Assembly: GCA_014237965.1 (NCBI GenBank)
Contig: JABABZ010000005.1
Span: 1 to 42,839, forward strand
Reading direction: 5' to 3'
DNA length: 42,839 nt
DNA from: Phycisphaerales bacterium
GTDB lineage: Bacteria; Planctomycetota; Phycisphaerae; Phycisphaerales; SM1A02
Both the position numbers and the translations under genes were made by a program. Numbering within the stretch: the stretch's first letter is position 1; every line of letters starts with the position of its first letter. Below the pieces are notes generated by a model that did no database searches, was not told where the DNA came from, and saw nothing but the letters and a program-made list of their open reading frames with translations. Positions 1 through 8,385 of the stretch are shown here, in pieces.

Positions 1-200
1 ATTCCCACCACCACCGTCTGCACCGCGATGGTCTGCCCGTTTCGAATCGTCGCGAAAGACCCCGGCTCGATCGCGGTGAAGATCACCAGCACCAGGAAGA
101 GCCCGATGAACGGCGCCGCCAACCTCCCCACTCGGCCGATCCAGTCTCGCGTCGGTACTTGAGCCGACTGATCGGCCGCTGGATTCGATTCCACCGTCAT
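1..200 (-). CDS. Sugar ABC transporter permease, RbsC type (5' part only)
   Basis: Only the first 66 residues are in the window; the gene runs off the left edge. The reading begins MTVESNPAADQ, has a soluble N-terminus of about 28 residues, and then a hydrophobic segment (AAPFIGLFLVLVIFTAI) followed by EPGSFATIRNGQTIAVQTVVVG. That layout is typical of BPD_transp_2 (RbsC/AraH-like) permeases, which form the membrane channel of ribose-type sugar importers. The start codon overlaps the stop of the upstream ATPase gene as ATGA (197-200), so the two are probably translationally coupled. The gene is third in a binding protein-ATPase-permease operon. The family call rests on a short piece plus the context. 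Confidence 0.8.
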   Translation of the reverse strand, partial: MTVESNPAADQSAQVPTRDWIGRVGRLAAPFIGLFLVLVIFTAIEPGSFATIRNGQTIAVQTVVVG

Positions 201-1759
201 GCCGCCACCTCCCCGTCCGAACCGAGCACCGCTTCGGACATCAAGGAAGCCTCCGTGCATTCGGTGACATCCCGTGCGGGGCCGAGCACGCCGCGATGCA
301 TCACCGCGATGCGGTCACAGAGACCGAGCAGTTCGGGAAGATGACCACTCGACACGACCACCGCTCGGCCCGCCCGAGCCAGACCATCGAGAAGTTCGTA
401 GACCTGGACCTTGCTGCCGATATCGATTCCTCGGGTCGGTTCATCCAGCAGGAGCACCGAGGAATCCTGATGCAGGAGTCGCGCGATGGCGATCTTCTGC
501 TGGTTTCCTCCCGAGAGCGTCTCCGCAGCCTTGGCGGGATCACCGGATCGGATTGCGAGACGATCGATCCACTCCCTCGCGGCCGCTTGCATTCGAGTCG
601 TCGAAAGCACGCCTCGACTCGAGACGGCCTGAAAGTTCGACAAGAGCAGATTCTCGGCGATGGACATCGTCAACGCGAGACCTTCACCCTTGCGGTCCTC
701 GCTCAAGAATCCGAGGCCTCGGCGCATTCTCGCGCGGATCGAAGACTTCGATTCCATTCGTCGCCCATGGATCGAGATCTCACCCGCGGTGATCGGGGCC
801 AGACCGGCGACGCATCGAAGGAACTCCGTACGCCCCGCTCCGACCAGACCGGCGATTCCAACGATCTCACCGGATCGGACTTCGAGTGATGCCCGGCTGG
901 GCGTCGGCCGACCGGCGAGTCCGTCGACTCGAAGCACCACGTCGCCGGGCCGCCGATCCCGCTCGGGGAAGACGGCGCCCACCGAGCGGCCGGTCATCGA
1001 TTCGATCAGCCCTTGATCGGTCGACCCCTCGATAGACGCAGTGGCGACCGTCTGTCCATCACGAAGGACGGTGAATCGATCCGCGACTCGTCGAATCTCC
1101 TCGAGGAAGTGACTGATGTAGACGATCGAAATCCCCTCATCCCGGAGTCTTCTGACCACTTCGAGAAGTCGATCGGCATCGTGCCGACCGAGGGAACTCG
1201 TCGGTTCGTCCATGATCATCACCGTGGCCCGGCTCGCGAGGGCTCGTCCGATCTCGACCAACTGCCGGGTGGCCGCCGGAAGATCGCCGGTTCGGCGAGC
1301 CGGATCCAGTCCGCCGTGACCCAGTCTCGCCAGTACCCGTGATGCCGTCGCGTGCATCGATCGACGATCGAGCGGCGACAGTGATCCCAGACGCGGGAAT
1401 CTCCCGGGCTCGACGCCCAAGGCGATGTTCTCCGCGATGGAGAGATGCGGGGCGAGCGCCAGCTCCTGATGGATCATCGCGACCCCGGCCCGACGGGCTT
1501 GAACCGGACCGGACGGTCTCCAGGCCCGCCCCTCGAATTCCATGGTGCCATCATCGGGACGTTCCACACCGGAGAGCACCTTCATGAGCGTGCTCTTGCC
1601 CGCTCCATTCTCTCCCACCAGCGCGTGAACCTCTCCCGGCCCGACCGAGAGGTCGACGCCCCGCAGCGCCTTGACGCCTCCGTACCGCTTGCAGACCCCG
1701 CGCATGGCGAGCAACGGATCGGGATGCGGGGAGTGGGCGTCAGACAAGTCGGTTCTCAT
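197..1759 (-). CDS. Sugar ABC transporter ATP-binding protein, RbsA/MglA type
   Basis: A 520-residue double-nucleotide-binding-domain ATPase, the usual size for the CUT2 (ribose/galactose-type) family. The first domain has Walker A GENGAGKST at residues 49-57, a relaxed signature (LPAATRQLVEIGRAL) and Walker B VMIMDEPTSSL. The second has the degenerate P-loop GLVGAGRTEF, the signature LSGGNQQKIAIARLL and VLLLDEPTRGID. A degenerate second P-loop with an intact second signature is normal for the family. It powers uptake by the permease encoded just downstream, with which it overlaps by 4 bp, and follows the binding-protein gene after 34 bp. No clear Shine-Dalgarno sequence precedes the start; Met19 (MRGVCKRYGG) is an alternative. 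The substrate is not readable from the ATPase; neighbouring genes suggest a sugar or sugar acid. Confidence 0.93.
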   Translation of the reverse strand: MRTDLSDAHSPHPDPLLAMRGVCKRYGGVKALRGVDLSVGPGEVHALVGENGAGKSTLMKVLSGVERPDDGTMEFEGRAWRPSGPVQARRAGVAMIHQELALAPHLSIAENIALGVEPGRFPRLGSLSPLDRRSMHATASRVLARLGHGGLDPARRTGDLPAATRQLVEIGRALASRATVMIMDEPTSSLGRHDADRLLEVVRRLRDEGISIVYISHFLEEIRRVADRFTVLRDGQTVATASIEGSTDQGLIESMTGRSVGAVFPERDRRPGDVVLRVDGLAGRPTPSRASLEVRSGEIVGIAGLVGAGRTEFLRCVAGLAPITAGEISIHGRRMESKSSIRARMRRGLGFLSEDRKGEGLALTMSIAENLLLSNFQAVSSRGVLSTTRMQAAAREWIDRLAIRSGDPAKAAETLSGGNQQKIAIARLLHQDSSVLLLDEPTRGIDIGSKVQVYELLDGLARAGRAVVVSSGHLPELLGLCDRIAVMHRGVLGPARDVTECTEASLMSEAVLGSDGEVAA

Positions 1760-1793
1760 TCAGGAACGACGTTCGAGGACACGAGCGATGCGG

Positions 1794-2807
1794 TCATTTG
1801 AGGTACTCGTCGATCGGCGGATCGAGAACCACCCGGGCTTCCGGCGTCTCCATGTTCGTACGCGTCACGACCACACAGCCGGTATCGACCCGCTTCGCCA
1901 CGTCGCGGCCCTCGATGGAGTCCACGAGCAGCGCAACCCCTCGCTCACCCATCGCGAACGGACTCTGGACGACCAACGCATCGACCTTGTCATTCCGCAG
2001 TCCATCGACGAGCGATTCGCTGGCGTCGAAGCCGACGAGAACGGTGTTCGCCTTTCTCCCCGCCTGATCGAGGGTCCGCATGAACGCCACGGTGGCCGGC
2101 TCACACGGTGCGAAGACGCCGTCGATCTCCGGAAATCGATCAAGGAGATTCTCGGCCGTCGAAACGCATCCCTCGAGCGTCGCGCCGCCGTAGGAGTTGT
2201 CGGAGAGCATCACGACATCGGGAAACTCCGAACGGATGGTGTCGAGGAATCCCTCTTCCCGTTTGGTCGTGCTGGCGGAGCCTTCCACGTAACGCATCAG
2301 GATGACGTTGCCCTTCCCGTCGAGTTGTCGGCCCATCTCTCTCGCCGCTCGAACCCCGCCCTCGAAGTTGTCGGTGGCGGCGAAGGTGATCGACCCGTCC
2401 CAGTTCACGCCCGAATCGATGACCGCGACCGGGATGCCCGCCTCGGCCGCCTCCTTCAACGGACGAACCAGTGCGGTGTCATCAAGCGGCGCGATGACGA
2501 TTCCGTCCACACCCTTGGTGATGAACTGCTCGACGACCTTGATCTGATCGTCTCGATCATCCTCTCGGGCCGGACCCTGCCAGATGATCTCGACACCCAG
2601 CTCGTTCCCTGACTTGACGGCCCCGGCATGGACCGCCTTCCAGAATTCGTGGCTGGTCCCCTTCGGTATGACCGCGAAGGTTCGAGCAGTGCCGTCCGCC
2701 CCGACCTGGGTCGGGGAGGATCCGGAATCCTTGCAGCCGAAGGACGAGATCGTCGTCATGACCGCGAGAGAGGCGAGAATCCTGATACCGCGGTAGCGGT
2801 TGAACAT
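1794..2807 (-). CDS. Sugar ABC transporter periplasmic-binding lipoprotein, RbsB type
   Basis: A 337-residue Peripla_BP_4 protein. I chose the start at 2807 because it gives a lipoprotein signal (MFNRYRGIRILASLAVMT) with lipobox SSFGC and lipidated Cys25, and has GGAGA 7-8 bases upstream; a longer frame to 2993 only adds an unlikely basic leader. The mature part opens FAVIPKGTSHEFWKAVHAGA, a hallmark of ribose-type binding proteins, and contains KVVEQFITKGVDGIVIAPLDD and GVNWDGSITFAATDNFEGG. It would capture the sugar in the periplasm and deliver it to the RbsA/RbsC-like subunits encoded downstream. It heads the minus-strand operon and faces the epimerase operon across a 184-bp gap, so the two are probably co-regulated. 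The ligand is unknown. Confidence 0.92.
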   Translation of the reverse strand: MFNRYRGIRILASLAVMTTISSFGCKDSGSSPTQVGADGTARTFAVIPKGTSHEFWKAVHAGAVKSGNELGVEIIWQGPAREDDRDDQIKVVEQFITKGVDGIVIAPLDDTALVRPLKEAAEAGIPVAVIDSGVNWDGSITFAATDNFEGGVRAAREMGRQLDGKGNVILMRYVEGSASTTKREEGFLDTIRSEFPDVVMLSDNSYGGATLEGCVSTAENLLDRFPEIDGVFAPCEPATVAFMRTLDQAGRKANTVLVGFDASESLVDGLRNDKVDALVVQSPFAMGERGVALLVDSIEGRDVAKRVDTGCVVVTRTNMETPEARVVLDPPIDEYLK

Positions 2808-2847
2808 TCCGATCTCCAGTTGTTTTTCGTCCGAAGACGCTGGGTTC

Positions 2848-2881
2848 TTGACGTTTCGACGGTGTCGAGGGTACACCTCGA
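2848..2881 (+). promoter_or_regulatory. Candidate promoter with overlapping inverted repeat
   Basis: TTGACG at 2848-2853 matches five of six bases of a -35 box. TACACC follows after an 18-bp spacer and is a poor -10. The inverted repeat TCGAGG-gtaca-CCTCGA (2865-2881) covers the -10 position, as a repressor operator would. It lies in the divergent gap between the binding-protein gene and the epimerase operon. Assignment is by inspection only. Confidence 0.3.
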
Positions 2882-2991
2882 TGGTCGGTCCGGCAATGCA
2901 GGGCCGCTCTCGGCCTTCCCTCGGGGTGCTCGTTCCTTCCCGACCGCTATCCTCAACGTTCAACCCCCACTTGCGGAAGGCAGGAGACCCC

Positions 2992-3972
2992 ATGGCAACG
3001 AGACTCGTGACCGGCGCGAACGGCTGTATCGGCGCCTGGGTCGTCCGACGACTCCTCGAAGACGGCGATGACGTGACTGCGCTCGATCATGGCACCGAGC
3101 GGCATCGTCTGGAAGCACTCCTCGATCCGGATTCGCTCTCTCGCGTCCGGTTCATCCAGGCCGACGTCGCCGACGCCCCGATGGTCCGGGCGACGGTCGA
3201 GGCCCACGGATCCGACGGCGTCATCCACCTCGCCGGACTGCAGGTACCCACCTGCCGCGCCGACCCGATGCTCGGCGCGACGGTGAACGTGCTCGGAACC
3301 CTCGCGGTCTTCGAAGCGGCGGCAGCGGTCGGTTGCCGTGTCGTCTATGCGTCCAGCGCCGCGGTCTACGGACCGGATGATGAACCGCTCCGCCCTCATG
3401 GTGAACAGGAAGCGGGTGATGCCCGCTCCCACTACGGCATCTTCAAACTCGCCAATGAAGGTAATGCGAGGATCTATCATCAGGATCATGGCGTGAACAG
3501 TGTCGGTCTTCGTCCACTCACCGTGTACGGAGTCGGTCGGGACTTTGGAATGACCAGCGGGCCGACCACGGCGTTGAAGGCGGCGATCCTCGGTCGCCCC
3601 TACACCATCGGATTCCGAGGGCCCACGGACTTCCAGCTCGCCGACGACATCGCCGAGATCCTCGTCCGGTGTTTCGATGCACCCGAAGGCGCCCATGTCT
3701 TCAATCCCCACGGCGAAACCTCGACCGTCGAGGAAGTCATCGCGATGATCGACGAGATCGTCCCGGAGGACCGTCGCGGCCTGATCGACTGCGATGGCCC
3801 CCATCTTCCGATTCCGGGCGCACTGGACGACTCCGCGCTCGCGGCCGCGATCGGCCCGCCTCCCCGGACGTCGCTGAGAGAAGGACTGGCATCCACGCAT
3901 GCCGCATTCTCAGCCCTTCACTCCAACGGTTCGCTCGACCTGCGCGACCTCCCCGAAGAGGTGACGTCATGA
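2992..3972 (+). CDS. NAD(P)-dependent epimerase/dehydrogenase (extended SDR)
   Basis: A 326-residue extended short-chain dehydrogenase/reductase. The N-terminal Rossmann motif is G8-AN-G11-CI-G14; the catalytic Ser is near 121-122 (YASSAAVYG) and the Tyr/Lys pair is Y148/K152 in HYGIFK. The downstream LRPLTVYGVGRD is typical of the NAD-epimerase family. The start at 2992 is preceded by AGGAG. Family members include UDP-sugar epimerases, uronate dehydrogenases and D-erythronate dehydrogenase. Because it is coupled by ATGA overlap to a sugar-acid dehydratase and lies opposite a sugar importer, oxidation of an imported sugar or sugar acid is a reasonable guess, but the substrate cannot be read from the sequence. 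Confidence 0.88.
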   Translation: MATRLVTGANGCIGAWVVRRLLEDGDDVTALDHGTERHRLEALLDPDSLSRVRFIQADVADAPMVRATVEAHGSDGVIHLAGLQVPTCRADPMLGATVNVLGTLAVFEAAAAVGCRVVYASSAAVYGPDDEPLRPHGEQEAGDARSHYGIFKLANEGNARIYHQDHGVNSVGLRPLTVYGVGRDFGMTSGPTTALKAAILGRPYTIGFRGPTDFQLADDIAEILVRCFDAPEGAHVFNPHGETSTVEEVIAMIDEIVPEDRRGLIDCDGPHLPIPGALDDSALAAAIGPPPRTSLREGLASTHAAFSALHSNGSLDLRDLPEEVTS

Positions 3973-5540
3973 CGTCACCATCCCCGTCGAATGCCACCCC
4001 GCTCGCGAGCGTCGCCGTCCGGGTGGACCCGCAGGACAACTGTGCCGTGGTCAAGTTCGGGGTGACTGCAGGCACCACCGTGGAAGTCTCGGGTGACCTG
4101 GTGACCATCGCCGATGACATCGGCCCGGGGCATCGCTTCGCGATCTCCGCGATCGACGGAGGCGAGTTCGTCCGGCAGTACGCCCAACCCATTGGAACCA
4201 GTCGTGGATTGAAGGCGGGCGACGCCATCACCGAAGCGACGATGAGCAACGAGGTCCCGGTGGTCCGGGATCTCCCGGACGATCTTGAATCGCCGCCGCC
4301 GTCGTACGTTTCCGACGAGGAGATCGGGACTTTTCGCGGATTCCTCCGGCCGGACGGCCGGACGGGAACCCGGAACTTCCTGCTGGTGCTTCCGACCTCC
4401 ATGTGTTCGAGCCACGAAGCCAGCCAGATCTCGATGATCGCCGAGTTCCAGCATTGGTCCAGAGCGAAGTTTCCGAACGTCGACGGCGTCGTCGCCATCC
4501 CTCACTCCAAGGGGTGCGGATGTTCCGACGGCTCGAATCTCGACATCACGATGCGCACGCTCGCGCACTACGCCGATCACCCGAACGTCGGCGGCGTCCT
4601 GATGCTCGAACTCGGTTGCGAGAAGACCAACCAGACGGTCGTCGACCAATGGCTGGGAGAACACGGCGGATTCTCATGGGACAAGCCCGTCGAACGCATC
4701 GGTGTCCAGACCGAAGGCGGTACCGAGGCGACCGTGCTCAAGGGATTGTCACTGGTCGAGAAGATGCTGCCGGAGGTGAATCGAGCCGAGCGGACGGAGC
4801 GACCCGTCTCCGAAATCGTGCTCGGTCTCAAGTGCGGCGGAAGCGACGGATTCAGCGGGCTCAGTGCGAACCCGGCACTGGGCGTCGCGACGGATCTTCT
4901 GATCGATCGACGAGGGACCGCGATCATCACCGAGGTTCCGGAATTCTGCGGCGCCGAACATATCTTCGCGTGGCGGGCGAAGGATGCCGCGACCGGCCGA
5001 TCGGTCTATGAACTGGTGGACTGGTACAAGGAACACGCCGGGGTGTTCGGGACTCGACTGGACGACAATCCCAGTCCGGGGAACAAGGCGGGCGGGCTCC
5101 TGAACATCGCGATCAAGAGTCTCGGCGCCCTCGCGAAGGCCGGCTCGCGGCGGGTCGAAGGATGTTGCGACTACGCCGCCATTCCCACGTCGAACGGACT
5201 CTGGCTGATGCAGGGGCCGGGGTACGACCAGGAGGCCACGCCGGGCATCGTCGCATCCGGCTGCAACGTCGTGGTTTTCACGACCGGACGAGGAACCACG
5301 ATCGGCAATGCGATCTGCCCGGTGATCAAACTCTCCAGCAACACCGACACCTTCGATCGCATGAAACATGACATCGATCTCAATGCCGGGACGGTGATCG
5401 ACGGCGACGAGTCGATTCCCGAATGCGGGCGTCGGGTCTTCGACCACGTGGTCGCCGTCGCCGACGGAACTCCGGCACTGGCCGAGAAGACGAAGCATCG
5501 AGAATTCCAGATCTGGTCGGAATGCTCGGTTTCCCTCTAG
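3969..5540 (+). CDS. UxaA-family altronate/galactarate-type dehydratase
   Basis: A 523-residue protein with an N-terminal SAF domain (about residues 12-90) and the C-terminal D-galactarate dehydratase/altronate hydrolase domain. Family signatures are clear: GFLRPDGRTGTRNFLLVLP, HSKGCGCSDGSNL, ELGCEKTNQT, LGLKCGGSDGFSGLSANPA, ITEVPEFCGAEH and TTGRGTTIGNAICPVIK. The conserved cysteines fit the family's metal dependence. Such enzymes dehydrate altronate or galactarate to 2-keto-3-deoxy sugar acids. The start at 3969 overlaps the previous stop as ATGA; longer readings run back into the epimerase gene. The length is close to that of UxaA. Which of the two substrates, or another such as L-galactonate, is used cannot be told. 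Confidence 0.92.
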   Translation: MTSPSPSNATPLASVAVRVDPQDNCAVVKFGVTAGTTVEVSGDLVTIADDIGPGHRFAISAIDGGEFVRQYAQPIGTSRGLKAGDAITEATMSNEVPVVRDLPDDLESPPPSYVSDEEIGTFRGFLRPDGRTGTRNFLLVLPTSMCSSHEASQISMIAEFQHWSRAKFPNVDGVVAIPHSKGCGCSDGSNLDITMRTLAHYADHPNVGGVLMLELGCEKTNQTVVDQWLGEHGGFSWDKPVERIGVQTEGGTEATVLKGLSLVEKMLPEVNRAERTERPVSEIVLGLKCGGSDGFSGLSANPALGVATDLLIDRRGTAIITEVPEFCGAEHIFAWRAKDAATGRSVYELVDWYKEHAGVFGTRLDDNPSPGNKAGGLLNIAIKSLGALAKAGSRRVEGCCDYAAIPTSNGLWLMQGPGYDQEATPGIVASGCNVVVFTTGRGTTIGNAICPVIKLSSNTDTFDRMKHDIDLNAGTVIDGDESIPECGRRVFDHVVAVADGTPALAEKTKHREFQIWSECSVSL

Positions 5541-5576
5541 GAACGGCCCGGCCCGACGGCCTTGAAAGGACGCGTC

Positions 5577-6743
5577 ATGAAGGCTTCCCTGCTGATCGAG
5601 ACGAAACGCCTGGAGGTCCGCGAAATCGCCGACCCCGAGGTGCATCACCGGGAGATCCTCGTGCGTCTGGATGCGGTCGGGATCTGCGGTTCGGACGTTC
5701 ATGTTCACGACGGGCACGCCAACTGGAACACGGATGCCGACGGCGATCCCGTTCCGTTGTCCGTGCACCCGCAGATTCTCGGCCATGAAATGGTCGGCGA
5801 GATCGTCGAAGTCGGCAACGACGTCGAGGATCTGAAGGTCGGTGACCGAGTGATTCTGGATCAGGGAATCAACTGCGCTTCTCGTGGCCGACCGGGAACG
5901 TCGTACTGTGAGTACTGCGCCACCGGATTCGCTCATCATTGCGTCGACTACCAGGAACACGGAATCACGGGACTTCCGGGCGGATTCGCCGACTTCATCG
6001 CGATTCCCGCGGTGAATGCGATTCGCATCGAAGACGATCTTCCTTCGGACCTCGCCACCATGGCGGAGCCGCTCGGCTGTGTCCTTCACAATCTGAGACT
6101 GATGACCGACCGAGGCGGACGTTTCTCGATCGAGGCCGCCGAACCTCGTGATCGCATCCGGAACATCGTGATCTGCGGCCTGGGACCGTCGGGGCAGATC
6201 TTCGGGAAGGCGCTTCGAAACATTCTCGGATTCGAAGGCCGGATCATCGTGACCGACCCGCGGTCATCGAAACTCCGACTGGCCGAAGCGTCCTTCGACG
6301 GAACGCCGATCGAGATCGACGATTCGACCGACGTTCCGAAGACGATCCGGGAATTGACCGATGGCGACGGTTGTGAGTTGCTCATCGATGCCTGCGGGGC
6401 GGCGGCGGCCTGGGCGGATTTCGCAGCGATCATCCGGAAACAGGCCACCGCGGTGCTCTACGGTTTCGGACGCGAACGAGGCGGGAATGCCGGTCTTGAT
6501 CGTCTCCAGTGGCGAGGCGCGAGTCTCATCACATCAAGCGGGGCCTCGGGTCCGATCGATCCGGACGGACGGCCCGGACTGTATCGAGAGTGCCTCGGCC
6601 ATCTCCAGAGCGGCCGGATCGACGTTCGAGACCTGATCACCCACCGGTACGAGGACCTTGAGCAGCTTGAGCACGCGCTGGGTGTCGATCCCCGCGAACC
6701 CGACTACCTCAAGGGCGTGCTGGTTCGGTCGTGGGATCAGTGA
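5577..6743 (+). CDS. Zinc-dependent alcohol dehydrogenase (MDR family)
   Basis: A 388-residue medium-chain dehydrogenase. The catalytic zinc ligands appear as C37 (GICGSDVH) and H70-E71 (GHEMVGEIVEVG). The structural-zinc lobe has C100, C111, C114 and C122, with the first Cys unusually far from the second because of an ASRGRPGTSY insert. The Rossmann motif is ICGLGPSGQIFG. The start at 5577 is chosen over one 15 bases upstream because AAGGA sits at the right distance. It is the third gene of the catabolic operon (36 bp after the dehydratase). Relatives are threonine and polyol dehydrogenases; here it probably oxidises a polyol or sugar-acid intermediate, which is inference from context. Confidence 0.88.
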   Translation: MKASLLIETKRLEVREIADPEVHHREILVRLDAVGICGSDVHVHDGHANWNTDADGDPVPLSVHPQILGHEMVGEIVEVGNDVEDLKVGDRVILDQGINCASRGRPGTSYCEYCATGFAHHCVDYQEHGITGLPGGFADFIAIPAVNAIRIEDDLPSDLATMAEPLGCVLHNLRLMTDRGGRFSIEAAEPRDRIRNIVICGLGPSGQIFGKALRNILGFEGRIIVTDPRSSKLRLAEASFDGTPIEIDDSTDVPKTIRELTDGDGCELLIDACGAAAAWADFAAIIRKQATAVLYGFGRERGGNAGLDRLQWRGASLITSSGASGPIDPDGRPGLYRECLGHLQSGRIDVRDLITHRYEDLEQLEHALGVDPREPDYLKGVLVRSWDQ

Positions 6744-6802
6744 TCGAAACTTGATGATGCAGACGATTCGCTCGTCGAGTCAGCGACGACCTCGGGGCGG
6801 AT

Positions 6803-7429
6803 CTATTCCGGTTTGTCTTCGATCTTCCGATAGACGATTTCCAACGGAGGCTGATTCTCGCGGTCGATTCGAACTCCCAGCCGCGTGAATCCGATTCGCT
6901 CCCGTCGCGTCGCATTCGATTCAATGCAGAATCCCAGGACGAAGTCCCAGCCTCGGCAACGGGCATGGCTCGCCATGGCCGCGGAGATCGTCTGGGCGAC
7001 CGTCGCCTCCGGAACTTCAGGATCGATCAGAAGATGCTGTGACCAGGCCACCTTGACGAGATCCCCGCCGAGCTTCTCCGCGAGCCGGCGTCCGTTCAAG
7101 TAGTCGCCCAGCCGGGATTGCGCGCGTTCCAAGGGGATCATCCTCGCCGAGGCGACGACGTCGCCCGTCGCCGCCAGCACGAGCAGGCACTCTCCGTTGC
7201 CACCTTCTCTCTCGCAGGCCGTCTGGTCGTGATCCAGGAATCCGTCAAGCGTTTCGACGTCGACCGCCGCATCGAGGATTCGACGTCTGAACCGATGGAT
7301 GACATCATGATCCGTGGCGATGTCCGCCAGGCGGGTATGCCATGGAGCCGGTCCCGAGTTCGAGGCGGATCGAGCTCGAAAACGAGGAGGTATCCCGTCT
7401 TCGGGAGTCTGGTGCAGATCAGACTTCAT
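6803..7429 (-). CDS. Autoinducer-synthase/FeeM-like acyltransferase (GNAT fold), putative
   Basis: About 208 residues from the start at 7429, which has AGGA 10 bases upstream; another ATG lies at 7438. The core reads FRRRILDAAVDVETLDGFL, then LDHDQTACERE and LLVLAATGDVVASARMIPLE, and later LVKVAWSQHLLIDPEVP and ESNATRRERIGFTRLGVRI. This order (acidic E...D-x-D region, G-x-VVAS-x-R strand, then Arg/Ile-rich acetyltransferase strands) resembles N-acyl amino acid synthases and the acyltransferases reported beside exosortase/PEP-CTERM loci. It would then transfer an acyl group from acyl-ACP to a small amine. The assignment is from pattern only. It is monocistronic and convergent with the dehydrogenase, and a hairpin sits just upstream of its start. 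Confidence 0.5.
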   Translation of the reverse strand: MKSDLHQTPEDGIPPRFRARSASNSGPAPWHTRLADIATDHDVIHRFRRRILDAAVDVETLDGFLDHDQTACEREGGNGECLLVLAATGDVVASARMIPLERAQSRLGDYLNGRRLAEKLGGDLVKVAWSQHLLIDPEVPEATVAQTISAAMASHARCRGWDFVLGFCIESNATRRERIGFTRLGVRIDRENQPPLEIVYRKIEDKPE

Positions 7430-7456
7430 GCAACGCATGTCCTGAATTGAAGTGCT

Positions 7457-7533
7457 GGAAGACGAAAACCCGTCTTCCACGTGATTTTGGCCCCAAGATG
7501 ACAGCGATAGAGATGAAGAGGTGGCTGTCATCC
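7457..7533. promoter_or_regulatory. Two inverted repeats in a divergent intergenic region
   Basis: Repeat 1 is TGGAAGACG-aaaacc-CGTCTTCCA (7457-7480), a perfect 9-bp stem just upstream of the acyltransferase start. Repeat 2 is GATGACAGC (7498-7506) with its exact complement GCTGTCATC at 7525-7533, an 18-bp spacer between. Both lie in the roughly 200-bp gap between the acyltransferase and lutA. They could be operators, or RNA hairpins in either leader. No promoter boxes were convincing. Confidence 0.35.
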
Positions 7534-7632
7534 AGTTCCTACGCAGATGAAGTGTGAAAGGACGCCCGTTCTCTCGAAATTCCGCGATATTGGCTCCCAG
7601 ACGTCAGGAATCGAGGGAGTATCCTCCTCAGC

Positions 7633-8385
7633 ATGCGGATCGCCCTCTTCGTCACCTGCCTCATGGACCAGTTTCGCCCTGATGCGGCAGAGGCCACGGT
7701 CTCGGTCCTCGAACACTGCGGATGCGAGGTGGTCTTCGACCCGCGGCAGACCTGCTGCGGCCAGCCCGCCTTCAACGCCGGCCTTCATCAGGATGCCATT
7801 CCAGTTTGCAGAGGAACCGTACGCGTTCTCCACGACCAGCTCACCCATGGTGGCTGCGATGCGATCGTGACCCCGTCCGGCTCCTGCGCCGCCATGTTCC
7901 GGCACGCGATCGAACTCCTGGATGGTGAGGACGCGATCGCCGCGAAACGCGTTTCCGAAGCCACGTATGAATTGAGCGACTTCCTCGTGCGCCGACTGGA
8001 GCGCGTCGAACTGGGCGCTTCCTGGCCGGGCCGGGTCGCCTGGCACGATGCATGCCACGGGCTTCGAGAGCTGGGACTCAAGAGCGGCCCCCGACGCTTG
8101 CTCGAAGCGGTCGACGGGCTGGAACTCGTTGATTCGACGACTTGCGAACGCTGCTGTGGATTCGGCGGCACCTTCAGCGTCAGTCTCCCGGGTGTCTCGG
8201 TGGGCATGGCCGATGACAAGATCGACGAGCTGGAGACACTGGGCATCGATGCCGTCGTATCCGGTGACGCCAGTTGTCTCATGCAGCTGGAGGGGCGGCT
8301 CGAAGCGCGCGGATCACGGATCCGTGGCGTCCACCTCGCCGAAATCCTCGCTGCCCGAGAAGCCCCGATGAGCGTCAAGTCATGA
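7633..8385 (+). CDS. lutA: Lactate utilization protein LutA (Fe-S/CCG-domain subunit)
   Basis: A 250-residue protein with two cysteine-rich CCG domains, seen as TCCGQPAFNAG in the first half and TTCERCCGFGGTFSVS in the second, each with further cysteines (SGSCAAM; GDASCLMQ). It begins MRIALFVTCLMDQFRPDAA, a classic LutA/YkgE N-terminus. With LutB and LutC it forms the complex that oxidises L-lactate to pyruvate in the cytoplasm, probably at the membrane. Its stop overlaps the lutB start as ATGA. Length is normal for the family. A GGAG lies about 14 bases before the start and could pair with the adjacent CTCC. Confidence 0.93.
   Translation: MRIALFVTCLMDQFRPDAAEATVSVLEHCGCEVVFDPRQTCCGQPAFNAGLHQDAIPVCRGTVRVLHDQLTHGGCDAIVTPSGSCAAMFRHAIELLDGEDAIAAKRVSEATYELSDFLVRRLERVELGASWPGRVAWHDACHGLRELGLKSGPRRLLEAVDGLELVDSTTCERCCGFGGTFSVSLPGVSVGMADDKIDELETLGIDAVVSGDASCLMQLEGRLEARGSRIRGVHLAEILAAREAPMSVKS

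Noticed and set aside
4749-6089. Minus-strand open frame (446 codons) opposite the dehydratase and dehydrogenase
   Set aside because: Antisense of two well-supported enzymes; no recognisable motif.
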